Under the pieces are notes generated by a model, which worked only from the letters and a program-made list of their open reading frames with translations, did no database searches and was not told the DNA's origin. The position numbers were made by a program, and so were the translations under genes. This document shows positions 8,118-18,472 of a DNA stretch of 64,000 nt, one piece after another. Source of the DNA: Geothrix paludis (GTDB taxonomy: Bacteria > Acidobacteriota > Holophagae > Holophagales > Holophagaceae). Location: NCBI RefSeq assembly GCF_022808815.1, contig NZ_JAKZLC010000002.1, positions 124,001 through 188,000 of the forward strand, given 5' to 3'. Each line of letters begins with the position of its first letter. Position 1 is the stretch's first letter.

Positions 8118-8148
8118 TGAGGACTGAACACTGAAGACTGAGGACTGT
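8118..8148. repeat. 7-bp tandem repeat (CTGARGA)n
   Basis: Four and a half units of 7 bp, CTGAGGA CTGAACA CTGAAGA CTGAGGA CTG, sit between two Ala/Lys-rich protein genes. The heptad period also appears, with a different sequence, at 41291-41375. Confidence 0.7.
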
Positions 8149-8150
8149 TC

Positions 8151-8636
8151 TTACGGCTTGCACACCTTGCAGGCCTTGTAGCCGGCCTTGTCGGCCTCGG
8201 CGGCGGAGGCGAAGGAGACCTTGTTCGCCTCCTTCATCTTTCCGGCCAGCTTGCAGTCGGCGCGGTGGTAGATCTTGGAGTCCTTGTTGGCCACGATGGC
8301 CGTGGAGACCGCGGCGGCCTTGGGGGCGGTGGACTTGGCGGCAGCAGCGGCCGCAGCGGCGGGGGCCGGCTTGGGCGCCGGGGCGGCGGCAGGGGCCGGA
8401 GCGGGCTTGGCCGCGGCGGCGGCAGCAGGAGCAGGCGCGGGCTTCGCAGCGGCGGCCTTGGCCTCGGCCTCCTTCTTCTTCTCATCCGCCTTCTTGGCCT
8501 TCTCTTCGGCCTTCTTGGCCTTCTTCTCGGCCTTCTTCTCGGCGGCGGTCTTGGGCTCGGCGGGCTTGGGCTGGGGGGCCTGGGCGGCGACCATCACGGA
8601 GGCGGCCAGCAGGAGAGCGAACAGGGTGCGGTTCAT
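8151..8636 (-). CDS. Secreted Ala/Lys/Pro-rich protein with C-terminal Ada-like Cys motif
   Basis: 161 aa from the ATG at 8636. Signal peptide residues 1-19 (MNRTLFALLLAASVMVAAQ), then a long charged tract (AEKKAEKKAKK, about 28-58), an Ala/Pro tract (about 60-118), and a compact end (about 119-161) of the form KIYHRADCKLAGKM ... GYKACKVCKP. That end has the H-x3-C plus C-x2-C spacing of the metal-binding domain of Ada-like proteins, used elsewhere as a secreted zinc-binding module. The middle is probably a flexible spacer. Likely role: periplasmic zinc-binding module on a long tether; function not known. Confidence 0.75.
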   Translation of the reverse strand: MNRTLFALLLAASVMVAAQAPQPKPAEPKTAAEKKAEKKAKKAEEKAKKADEKKKEAEAKAAAAKPAPAPAAAAAAKPAPAPAAAPAPKPAPAAAAAAAAKSTAPKAAAVSTAIVANKDSKIYHRADCKLAGKMKEANKVSFASAAEADKAGYKACKVCKP

Positions 8637-8686
8637 GAAGTCTCCTTGGAAGGGTGGGAAAGCGTGATCCCCCGAAGTCCCGGTTG

Positions 8687-10297
8687 TCAACGGAGAACCC
8701 GGGCGGAGGCGGCGAAGCGAGGCGGCCGGCGGGCCCTGGAGGCCTGCTCATAGGCGTAGGCCAGCTTCAGCAGGGTGCCCTCCTGCCAGGGCGCGCCCAC
8801 GAAGGACAGGCCCAGGGGCAGACCCGCGGCGAACCCGGCGGGCACGGTGATGTGCGGGCAGCCCGCCACGGCAGCGGGGCTGGAGAAGCTGAAGCCCGAG
8901 CTGTCGCCATTGAGGTGGTCGATGAGCCAGGTGGGGCCGCCCGTGGGCGCCACCAGGGCCTGCACCGCGTGCTTCTCCAGCAGGCCCAGGATGTCCTTCC
9001 GGGCCTGGGCGCAGGTCTCGAGGGCCTTCCGGTAGGCGGGATCCGTCAGTGGCCCCTTGGCCTGGGCCTGCAGGACGATCTCCTGGCCGAAGAAGGGCAT
9101 CTCCCGCGCCTTCTCGCGCTCGTCGAAGGCCATGAGCCCCGCCAGATCCTTCACGGCGCCGCCACGGCCCGCCAGGTAGGCGTTGAGGCCCGCCTTGAAC
9201 TCGTAGAGCAGCACCTCGAACTCGGCGTCATCGTAGGCGGCTGTCTTCAACTCCACGTCCACGAGCACGGCCCCACGGGCCTTGAGCAGGTCCAGGGCGG
9301 GCTGGATGACGGCGTCCACGTGGGCATGCACGCCCAGGAAGTTCTTCGCCACCGCGAGCCGGGCCCCTTGGAGGCCCTCGGCGGCGAGGAACTGGGTGTA
9401 GTCCTTCTCCCGGCGGGCGGCGGGATCGCCGGTGGCGGCATCCTTCGGATCGGCGCCCACCAGCGCGTTCAGCAGGAGCGCCGCGTCCCGCACCGTCCGC
9501 GCCATGGGCCCCGCCGTGTCCTGGGTGCTGGAGATGGGGATGATGCCGCTGCGGCTCACCAGGCCCACCGTGGGCTTCACGCCCACCAGCCCATTGGCGT
9601 TGGAGGGGCTCACGATGGAGCCGTCCGTCTCGGTGCCCACGGCCACGGCGCAGAGACTGGCGGCGGCGGCGACCCCGGAGCCCGAGCTGGAGCCGCTGGG
9701 GCTGCGGTCCAGGGCATAGGGGTTCCGAGTCTGCCCGCCCCGACCGCTCCAGCCGCTGCTGCTGCGGGTGGAGCGGAAGTTGGCCCACTCGCTGAGATTG
9801 GTCTTGCCGAGGATCACCGCGCCCGCGTCTCGCAGCCGCTTCGCCACGAAGGCGTCCTCCTTCGGGGCCGGCGCGTCCGCCAAGGCCAGCGAGCCCGCCG
9901 TGGTCTTCATGCGGTCCGCGGTGTCGATGTTGTCCTTGATGAGCACGGGGATGCCGTGGAGGGGCCCGCGCAGGTTCCCCGCCTTCCGCTCGGCATCCAG
10001 CGCCTTGGCGATGGCCAGGGCGTCGGGGTTCAGCTCGATGACCGCGTTCAGCTTCGGGCCCGCCTGGTCCAGGGCCCGGATGCGCGCCTGGTAGCGCCTC
10101 ACCAATTCCACCGACGTCCAGCGCCCGTCCGCCATGCCCGCCTGGAGGGCATCCACCGTGGCCTCCTCCAGCACCAAGCCCTTGCGGGCCGGACCCACTT
10201 TCAGGTCACCGCCCACCAGCGCGGCCGCGCCCGTGGCCAGGCCGGCCCCCAGGAAGGCACGGCGATCGAGGGACAGGGAATCAGCTCGGTGCGGCAT
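8687..10297 (-). CDS. Amidase signature family enzyme, Tat-exported
   Basis: 536 aa. A twin-arginine-type signal, LDRRAFLGAGLATGAAALVG, sits at the N-terminus, so the enzyme folds before export. The amidase signature is complete: Lys121 in IPVLIKDNID, the Gly/Ser loop SGSSSGSG (about 201-208) with the cis-Ser, and the nucleophile Ser227 in GTETDGSIVSPS. Such enzymes cleave amide bonds in substrates from peptides to fatty amides. The ATG at 10297 gives the RR signal directly. Similar exported amidases include peptide amidases, but the substrate cannot be read here. It shows ordinary codon use for the region. Confidence 0.9.
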   Translation of the reverse strand: MPHRADSLSLDRRAFLGAGLATGAAALVGGDLKVGPARKGLVLEEATVDALQAGMADGRWTSVELVRRYQARIRALDQAGPKLNAVIELNPDALAIAKALDAERKAGNLRGPLHGIPVLIKDNIDTADRMKTTAGSLALADAPAPKEDAFVAKRLRDAGAVILGKTNLSEWANFRSTRSSSGWSGRGGQTRNPYALDRSPSGSSSGSGVAAAASLCAVAVGTETDGSIVSPSNANGLVGVKPTVGLVSRSGIIPISSTQDTAGPMARTVRDAALLLNALVGADPKDAATGDPAARREKDYTQFLAAEGLQGARLAVAKNFLGVHAHVDAVIQPALDLLKARGAVLVDVELKTAAYDDAEFEVLLYEFKAGLNAYLAGRGGAVKDLAGLMAFDEREKAREMPFFGQEIVLQAQAKGPLTDPAYRKALETCAQARKDILGLLEKHAVQALVAPTGGPTWLIDHLNGDSSGFSFSSPAAVAGCPHITVPAGFAAGLPLGLSFVGAPWQEGTLLKLAYAYEQASRARRPPRFAASARVLR

Positions 10298-10423
10298 GGG
10301 CTTCCTCGGAGTGGGTGTCAGTGGATCATATCCTCCCGCGGCCGGCCGGTCCGCCACGAGCGTTGACCGGTCCCGGCCGCCATGACAGGCCGGACGGCCC
10401 CATCCTAGCCCCGGGAGGCTTCC

Positions 10424-10618
10424 ATGGCCGCGTTCCTGCTCTGGCTCATCCTGCTAGTGGTCTGCTGGCCCCTGGCGCTCTTGGCGCTGATCCTCTACCC
10501 GCTGGTCTGGCTGCTGCTCCTGCCCTTCCGGCTCCTGGGCTTCGCCGTGGAGGGCGTGTTCGGGCTCATCAAGGGCCTGTTCCTGCTGCCGGCCCGGATC
10601 CTGGGCGGCCGCTTCTAG
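10424..10618 (+). CDS. Small hydrophobic membrane protein
   Basis: 64 aa, start ATG 10424 after AGG-rich DNA. The sequence is almost entirely hydrophobic: one membrane segment at about 4-26, a second at about 28-42 with WLLLLPF, then an amphipathic tail ending LPARILGGRF. No homologue comes to mind. It is a plausible small inner-membrane protein because of the clean hydrophobic pattern in frame and codon use like its neighbours. It lies alone between the amidase and another tiny gene. Confidence 0.55.
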   Translation: MAAFLLWLILLVVCWPLALLALILYPLVWLLLLPFRLLGFAVEGVFGLIKGLFLLPARILGGRF

Positions 10619-10706
10619 GGCCAGGGCTGGCGTAAAGGCCGCCGGGAGTGGATATTGGGCCACGAACGCGGCCCACCGGGACGCGGCCAAGCCAGCGGGA
10701 GGGACC

Positions 10707-10895
10707 ATGGAACTCTACCTGGACGCCAAGGAAACCGAGCTCCTCATGCGGATGCTGGACCACAGCCTCGACGAGATCCGGCGGGAGATCCACCACACGG
10801 ACCACGCCGCCTTCAAGGCGAACCTCAAGGCCGATCAGGAGCTGATGCAGAAGATCGCGGCCAAGCTCAAGGCTCCGGCCGCCATGGGGATCTGA
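10707..10895 (+). CDS. Small helical protein of unknown function
   Basis: 62 aa, start ATG 10707 with GGGAGGG upstream (10696-10703). MELYLDAKETELLMRMLDHSLDEI gives an amphipathic helix, followed by HHTD and a second Lys-rich helix. This is like small helical-hairpin proteins seen near transport or stress genes, but I do not recognise the family. The strong ribosome site supports translation. Confidence 0.6.
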   Translation: MELYLDAKETELLMRMLDHSLDEIRREIHHTDHAAFKANLKADQELMQKIAAKLKAPAAMGI

Positions 10896-10920
10896 GTCAA
10901 GACAGGGGCCCGAGGGGCCC

Positions 10921-11433
10921 CTACTTGGGTACCGTTTCCGGCTCGGGCTTGGGCGCGGGCTCTGACTTGGGAGTTGGCTTGGGCGCCACGTCGGCCTTGG
11001 TCGCCGGCGCCTCCTCGGGCTTGGCCGCCGGCGCGGCAGGCTTGGCGGATTTGCTAGGCTTCGCCTTGGCCCCCTTGAGGTTGGCCACGCGCTGCTGGGC
11101 CTCGCGGGCCTTCACGCGCGCCTCGCTGGCCTTTTCGGAGGCGGCCTTGGCCTCGGCCTCCGCGGCCTTGGCCCGGGCCTCGGAAGCCCGGATCTGAAGG
11201 TCCGCCGCGCGGGTCTCCGCGTCCTTGGCCTTGGCCGCGGCCGTCTTGGCCTGCGTCTCCGCCTTGGCCGCGCTGGCCTTCAGGCGCTCGGCGGAGGCCT
11301 TGGCCCGCTTGGCTTCCGTTTCCAGGCGGGTGGCTTCGATCCCGGCCGCGGAGGGTTTGGCCTTCGCGACCTTCTGCGGGGTGCCGGCCGCGAGGAGCGT
11401 GGAGGCCAGAAACAGGAGGATGGACAGACGCAT
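10921..11433 (-). CDS. Secreted Ala/Lys-rich coiled-coil protein
   Basis: 170 aa from ATG 11433. Signal peptide MRLSILLFLASTLLAAG, then a heptad-like tract with Ala, Lys and Glu (about 25-120, e.g. AKRAKASAERLKASAAKAE) that should form a long coiled coil, and a Pro/Lys-rich tail (about 120-170, KPEPETVPK at the end). Third of three secreted proteins of this style in the region. Probably periplasmic; role unknown. Convergent with the tiny gene at 10707-10895. Confidence 0.65.
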   Translation of the reverse strand: MRLSILLFLASTLLAAGTPQKVAKAKPSAAGIEATRLETEAKRAKASAERLKASAAKAETQAKTAAAKAKDAETRAADLQIRASEARAKAAEAEAKAASEKASEARVKAREAQQRVANLKGAKAKPSKSAKPAAPAAKPEEAPATKADVAPKPTPKSEPAPKPEPETVPK

Positions 11434-11480
11434 GGGGCCCCCAGGGAATGTCCCAGGGTTCCCGGGGGTGGCGCTCCCTG

Positions 11481-13793
<2,313 letters not shown>

Positions 13794-13933
13794 GGAGGCT
13801 CCGGAAGCCTTTGATTCTAGCGGTTCCGGACCTGCTGGACGAGGCTTGACATCCGCCCGCCCCCCTTCGGCGGAATGTCCGCTTCCCTCCAGAATCCCTT
13901 TCCGTACACTGGAAAGTCACGCCACCGGAGCCC

Positions 13934-15589
13934 ATGACCCCGCCTCGCACCCTGCTCGCCTACAGCGCCCCCCGCAGCGGCTTCGGGGACGAGTGGATGA
14001 CCTTCCTGCCCATCGGCTTGGGCTACCTCCAGGCCATGCTCAAGTCCCGGGACCTGCCCTGCCGCGTGGCGAACCTGAGCGGCAAGGGGCGCAAGGAGAT
14101 CCTCGAGTACCTGCGGGCCCAGAACCCGGCGGTGGTGGGCGTCTCCATGTTCACCTTCAACCGGAAGCGCTCCTACGAGCTGCTGACCTGGGCCCGGGAG
14201 GCCTGCCGGGACGCCATCCTCCTGGCGGGCGGGCCGCACCCCACGCACCTGGCCGACGAGGTCTTCGAGGACTGCCCGGCCCTGGACGCCATCGTGCAGG
14301 GCGAGGGCGAGGCCGTGCTGCTGGGCATCGCCGAGCGCCTGAAGACCGCCTCCGGCTCGGACCTCTGGAAGCGCACGCCGGGCCTCATCCTTCGCGAGGG
14401 TCGCACCCTGCCCCAGCCGCCCCTGGAGGACCTGGACGCCATCGGCATCCCCGCCGAGCACCTGGAGGCGGACTTCCTGAACGACGTGGGCCAGCTGGCC
14501 TACCTCAGCACCAGCCGCGGCTGCCCGGCCACCTGCAATTTCTGCAACACGCCGGAGTTCTGGGGCACCTCCATCCGCTTCCGCAGCGCGCCATCGGTGC
14601 TGCGGGAGATGCGGCTGCTGCGCGAGAAGCACGGCCTCACCTACTTCAGCTTCCGGGACGACACCTTCACCGCCAACCGCGACCGCGTGCTGACCCTGAT
14701 GAAGGGCATCCAGGAGAGTGGCCTGTACCCCCTGTGGAACTGCCAGAGCCGCGTGAACCTGGTGGATGAGGACCGTCTGGTGGCCATGAAGCGGGCCGGC
14801 TGCGAGTTCATGCAGTTCGGCGTGGAGCACGGCAGCGAGCGCGTGCTGCAGCTGCTGGACAAGGGCACCAACCTTCGCCACGCCCGCCGCGCCCTGGGCC
14901 TGGTGCGCAAGGTGGGCATGAACCTGGGCATCTACCTCATCACCGGCATCCCCGGCGAGACCTGGGCGGATGTGGAGGAGACCGCCGCCTTCATCCGCGA
15001 CACGCGGCCCCAGGACTGCCAGATCAGCCCCTTGGCGCTGTATCCGGGCACCCGCATGTTCGATCGGTACCGCGCCGAGGGCCGCATCCGCAAGGACTTC
15101 TACCGCGCCAGCGGCGACGCCGAGATCTTCGCCCGGGTGGACGGCCATACGGAGAAGGCCCTGCGGCACATCGACCATGTCGCCCAGCAGGCCCGGGCGA
15201 AGTCGCGATTCAGCCCCGCCGAGTTCGCCGAGCAGAAGGCCTGGCTGGGCTTCTGCGCCGTCACCAACCTGCTCTGCGGCGAGGCCGCCGAGGAGGAGGG
15301 CCGGTTCACCGAGGCCGAGGCGGAGTACGCGGAGATCATCGCGAAGGAGCCTGCCAATCCCTGGGGCTTCATGAAGCGGGCCCTGCTGCGGGAGAAGCTG
15401 GGGCGGCTCGACAAGGCCCGCGCGGATCTCGCCGAAGTGCTGGCCCTGGCCCCCGGCAACCCCGAGGCCACCGAGCTGGCGGCCCTCTGGGGCCTGAACC
15501 GGCACAAGACGCGGGCGAAAAAGCCCGCCCACGGACCCACGGCCGAGATGAAGGGCGCGGAGGCCTACCTCAGCCGGCCGAGGATGTAG
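13934..15589 (+). CDS. B12-binding-type radical SAM protein with TPR-like C-terminus
   Basis: 551 aa. Residues about 1-150 look like the cobalamin-binding fold of the B12-dependent radical SAM group (LPIGLGYLQAMLKS, VVGVSMFTFNRK, ILLAGGPHPTHL). The radical SAM core follows, with cluster ligands Cys197, Cys201 and Cys204 in GCPATCNFC, then FGVEHGSERVL and LITGIPGETWADVEET. A C-terminal part from about 430 has a helix-turn-helix repeat pattern (AEAEYAEIIAKEPANPWGF, LDKARADLAEVLAL) typical of TPR. Substrate is unknown; related enzymes methylate or rearrange unactivated carbons. Its end overlaps the convergent pnuC by 20 bp. Confidence 0.9.
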   Translation: MTPPRTLLAYSAPRSGFGDEWMTFLPIGLGYLQAMLKSRDLPCRVANLSGKGRKEILEYLRAQNPAVVGVSMFTFNRKRSYELLTWAREACRDAILLAGGPHPTHLADEVFEDCPALDAIVQGEGEAVLLGIAERLKTASGSDLWKRTPGLILREGRTLPQPPLEDLDAIGIPAEHLEADFLNDVGQLAYLSTSRGCPATCNFCNTPEFWGTSIRFRSAPSVLREMRLLREKHGLTYFSFRDDTFTANRDRVLTLMKGIQESGLYPLWNCQSRVNLVDEDRLVAMKRAGCEFMQFGVEHGSERVLQLLDKGTNLRHARRALGLVRKVGMNLGIYLITGIPGETWADVEETAAFIRDTRPQDCQISPLALYPGTRMFDRYRAEGRIRKDFYRASGDAEIFARVDGHTEKALRHIDHVAQQARAKSRFSPAEFAEQKAWLGFCAVTNLLCGEAAEEEGRFTEAEAEYAEIIAKEPANPWGFMKRALLREKLGRLDKARADLAEVLALAPGNPEATELAALWGLNRHKTRAKKPAHGPTAEMKGAEAYLSRPRM

Positions 15590-16178
15590 CCTCCACCGGC
15601 TGCCCCGGCACCGCGATCCCCGCCCGGAGCGCGCGCCGCCAGGCCACCCAGCCGAGGACGCAGAGCACCTGGTAGACCAGGTAGAGCCCGCTGGTGACGT
15701 AGAGCCCCTTGTAGATCAGCAGGCCCACGGAGAGGCAGTTGGCCGCGATCCAGACCAGCCAATTCTCGAGCCACTTGCGGGTCATCATGAACTGGGCCGC
15801 GAGGCTGAGGGCCGTGATGAGGGAATCCAGCACGGGCACCGTGCTGTTGGTGAAGTGGCGCAGCAGCCAGGCCAGCACGGCGGTGGTGGCGGCCACCGCC
15901 AGGGCCAGGCTGATCGCCGCCGGCAGCCGGATGCGGCTCACGGTGAGCGCCCCGTGGTCCCGCCCCCCGTGCAGCCAGCTCCACCAACCGTAGATCGAGA
16001 TGGCGACGTAGAAGGCCTGGAGCCCGACATCCGCGTAGAGGCCCGCACGGTAGAACAGCGCGATGAACACCAGGTTGTTGGCGATGCCGATGGGCCAGTT
16101 CCAGATGTTCTCCCGCACCAGCAGCGCCACGCAGGCCGCGCCCGTCAGGAACCCGAAGACCTCCATCCCGCTTGGCAT
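15570..16178 (-). CDS. pnuC: Nicotinamide riboside/mononucleoside transporter PnuC
   Basis: 202 aa integral membrane protein with seven hydrophobic segments, the length and layout of PnuC. Signature features are NWPIGIANNLVFIALFYRAGLYADVGLQ (substrate face), YGWWSW and the C-terminal ENWLVWIAANCLSV..LIYKGLY. PnuC carries nicotinamide riboside inward for NAD synthesis. It starts one base inside the stop of the upstream membrane protein (TGATG), so it is cotranslated with it and likely with pyrF. Its 3' end overlaps the radical SAM gene by 20 bp on the opposite strand. Confidence 0.92.
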   Translation of the reverse strand: MPSGMEVFGFLTGAACVALLVRENIWNWPIGIANNLVFIALFYRAGLYADVGLQAFYVAISIYGWWSWLHGGRDHGALTVSRIRLPAAISLALAVAATTAVLAWLLRHFTNSTVPVLDSLITALSLAAQFMMTRKWLENWLVWIAANCLSVGLLIYKGLYVTSGLYLVYQVLCVLGWVAWRRALRAGIAVPGQPVEATSSAG

Positions 16179-16720
16179 CAGTCCTCGTGCTTCAGGTTCG
16201 GGCTGCGCTCCAGGATGGTCATCACCAGCCGCTCGAGCTGGTCCACCATGAGGAAGCGCAGGGTCGGATCGTCGGGACCGGTGTGGCCCGGCTCGCCACC
16301 GCCCTTCACGACGAAGAAAGGGCCGGAGCGGTCGAGGCGGGTGATGCGCTTCCAGAGCAGGCGGCCCGCCCCCAGCTTCCGGGCCAGGGGGGCCGGCAAG
16401 GCGTTGTGCTCCACGGCGAGGCCCAGCTCATCCACCAGCACCTGGGAACCCTCCACCAGGAGCAGACCCAGGAGGGTGGCCAGGAGCAGGGCGCCGCCCG
16501 CCACCACCGCACCGACGGCCGCCACCAGGGCCACCCAGAAGGACCACGTGGGCTCGCCCGCGGCCTCCGCCACCTTCATGGAGGCGCGGAGCACGGGGAG
16601 GCGCTCGAAGATCTGGGCCAGGGCGCGCACGCCCACCAGCCAGGAGCCCGCGAACAACAACACGGCCATGGCCCGCTGGGCGAAGGAGGGCCTGTAAACG
16701 AGGGGCGAGCCGACACTCAT
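16178..16720 (-). CDS. Hypothetical membrane protein between pyrF and pnuC
   Basis: 180 aa from ATG 16720, which overlaps the pyrF stop by one base. Two strong membrane segments, about 16-33 and 62-90 (FWVALVAAVGAVVAGGALLLATLLGLLLVEG in the second, hydrophobic throughout), with a soluble C-terminal half rich in Leu and Arg that reads FFVVKGGGEPGH and RFLMVDQLERLVMTILER. Unknown family. Position in the pyrF-pnuC operon suggests no clear function. The open frame continues upstream through other genes, but the coupled ATG is the sensible start. Confidence 0.65.
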   Translation of the reverse strand: MSVGSPLVYRPSFAQRAMAVLLFAGSWLVGVRALAQIFERLPVLRASMKVAEAAGEPTWSFWVALVAAVGAVVAGGALLLATLLGLLLVEGSQVLVDELGLAVEHNALPAPLARKLGAGRLLWKRITRLDRSGPFFVVKGGGEPGHTGPDDPTLRFLMVDQLERLVMTILERSPNLKHED

Positions 16721-17475
16721 CAGGCTTCCATCTCCGCCACGATGGCTTCCGCCGCCGCAGCGGGATCCGCGGCGTGGGTGATGGGCCGCCCCACCACCAG
16801 CCAGGTGGAGCCTTGTTTCAGGGCTTGGGCCGGGGTCATCACGCGGGCCTGGTCCTGGGTGGCGGCGCCGGCGGGACGGATGCCCGGCGTGAGGCGGTGG
16901 AAAGCTTCGCCACAGGCCTCGCGGATGCTGGCGGCCTCCCAGGCTGAGCACACCACGCCGTCGCAACCGGCGCGGTGGGCCAGCTTCGCATAGGCCAGCG
17001 CCAGGTCTTCGGGCCGCCCCGCGTGGCCCAGGGCCGCCAGGGCTTCCCGGTCCAGGCTCGTGAGCACGGTGACCGCCAGCAGCTCCGTCCGGCCACCCGC
17101 GGCGCGGTGGGCGCGCACGGCCTCCACCGCCGCTTCCAGCATGGCGGGGCCCCCCTGGGCGTGGACATTCACCAGCCGCGGATCCAACTTCAGGACGGCC
17201 TCCAGGGCCCGGCGCACGGTGGTGGGGATGTCGTGGAGCTTGAGATCCAGGAAGACCGGCACCTGCTTCTGGAGCTCCCGGACGAAGGCGGGCCCCTCGG
17301 CGCAGAACAGCTCCAACCCCACCTTCAGCATGCCCACGCGGCCCGCCAGCCGCTCCGCCATGGCCAGGGCCTCCCCGGCCGTGGGCAGGTCCAGGGCCAC
17401 CACGAGGCGATCCCGGGGCGTGAGAGGTGAGGGGGCTGAGTTCAAGGAGGACTCCCGTATGATGCGGAGGATCAT
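16720..17475 (-). CDS. pyrF: Orotidine 5'-phosphate decarboxylase
   Basis: 251 aa from the ATG at 17475; ATG 17502 is also in frame, and a TTG at 17445 preceded by GGGAG would begin nearer the usual start. The decarboxylase signature LDLKLHDIPTTVRRA (Asp-Lys-Asp catalytic set) is intact, as are the opening RLVVALDLPTAGEALAMAERL and the phosphate loop region VVGRPITHAADPAAAAEAI near the end. It makes UMP, the last step of pyrimidine synthesis. It leads a three-gene operon with the membrane protein and pnuC. The gene at 17496 diverges from it with the start regions nearly touching, so the promoters overlap. Confidence 0.92.
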   Translation of the reverse strand: MILRIIRESSLNSAPSPLTPRDRLVVALDLPTAGEALAMAERLAGRVGMLKVGLELFCAEGPAFVRELQKQVPVFLDLKLHDIPTTVRRALEAVLKLDPRLVNVHAQGGPAMLEAAVEAVRAHRAAGGRTELLAVTVLTSLDREALAALGHAGRPEDLALAYAKLAHRAGCDGVVCSAWEAASIREACGEAFHRLTPGIRPAGAATQDQARVMTPAQALKQGSTWLVVGRPITHAADPAAAAEAIVAEMEA

Positions 17476-17495
17476 TCTGCCACCAAGGGGACCCC

Positions 17496-18455
17496 GTGCC
17501 ACTGACCACCCCGCCGCCCACGCCTCCCGCCGAGGTCCGTCCCGCGCCGCCCACGCCCGCCCAGCTGCAGGACCAGGCGCTGGACGCCTACGACTGGGGC
17601 CGCCCCCTGCCTGCGGCTCCCCGGGGCCCCGGGGCCGCCGCCTACCGGTGGCTCCAGGCCGCGGCCACCTTCGACCCGCTGGCGGCGCCGCCTGCCGACC
17701 CCTTCCCGCCCGGAGCCGCCCGCCGGGAGGCGGAGGCCCTGAGGACCCTGATGCACGCGCCCCAGGCCCGGCTGGCCAAGGACCTGACCGCCCTGCCCCT
17801 CCGCCAGGCGGGCACGGCCCTGGCCCTGTGGCGGTGGGGCAAGACCCAGGTCCGCGAAGGCCGGTTCACGCCGGCGATCCGGCAGGCCTGGGAGGATCGC
17901 CTGCTGGCGAAGGGGCCCGCCCTCACCCGGGGTTACGCCCTGCGTCATGCCCTGTGCTGGGCCCTGGCGGACCAGGACGAGGCCCGGTTCGCCGCGATCA
18001 AGGCCCGGGCCGATGAGTCCGCCGAACCCATCCTTTCCCCGTTCCAGCGGCTGTTCGGCCTGCTGGGCGGGCCTTCCCCGCTCCTGCGCCTGTGGACCCT
18101 GCCCGGCCAGGAGTACCAGGACCTGCGGCTGGACCAGCTGGGTGCCCGCCGCATCTGGATCTACCCGGCTGGAGAAGGCGCTTGGCCAGAGCTGCCCGCG
18201 GATGTGGCCTGGATCATCCCCAGTTTGGAGGCGGGCATGGACGAGCGCAGCGCGAGCATCCCCGAGGGGCTGGCGGCCGAGGCCAGGGCCCTGTCCGCGC
18301 GGCTCCAGGCCGCGGGACGGACCGCGCGCTACGTCCCCAGCCGAGCGGCCTTCGAGGTTCTGGGCCTGGCCTGGTTCCCCATCCTCATCGACCTGGACGC
18401 ACAGGGGAACATCCAGAGGGTCCGCATGGGGGACGCGGCACCACGGAATCCCTAG
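17496..18455 (+). CDS. Hypothetical protein, Pro/Ala-rich N-terminus
   Basis: 319 aa from a GTG at 17496 with AAGGGG 5 bases upstream. The first 30 residues are Pro-rich ([19 protein letters not shown]), then a mainly helical middle (ALDAYDWGRPLP, QARLAKDLTALPLRQAGTALALWRWG) and a C-terminal domain with PSRAAFEVLGLAWFPILIDLD and Arg/Ala-rich helices. There is no signal peptide or membrane segment and no motif I can name. It diverges from pyrF and converges with the peptidase gene (17-bp gap). It reads as a cytoplasmic protein of unknown role. Confidence 0.6.
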   Translation: MPLTTPPPTPPAEVRPAPPTPAQLQDQALDAYDWGRPLPAAPRGPGAAAYRWLQAAATFDPLAAPPADPFPPGAARREAEALRTLMHAPQARLAKDLTALPLRQAGTALALWRWGKTQVREGRFTPAIRQAWEDRLLAKGPALTRGYALRHALCWALADQDEARFAAIKARADESAEPILSPFQRLFGLLGGPSPLLRLWTLPGQEYQDLRLDQLGARRIWIYPAGEGAWPELPADVAWIIPSLEAGMDERSASIPEGLAAEARALSARLQAAGRTARYVPSRAAFEVLGLAWFPILIDLDAQGNIQRVRMGDAAPRNP

Positions 18456-18472
18456 GCTGGCTGGCGGAAGCC

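Noticed and set aside
10904-10922. Terminator between the tiny gene and the coiled-coil gene
   Set aside because: AGGGGCC/GGCCCCT can pair, but there is no T run on either side and it overlaps the end of the minus-strand gene.
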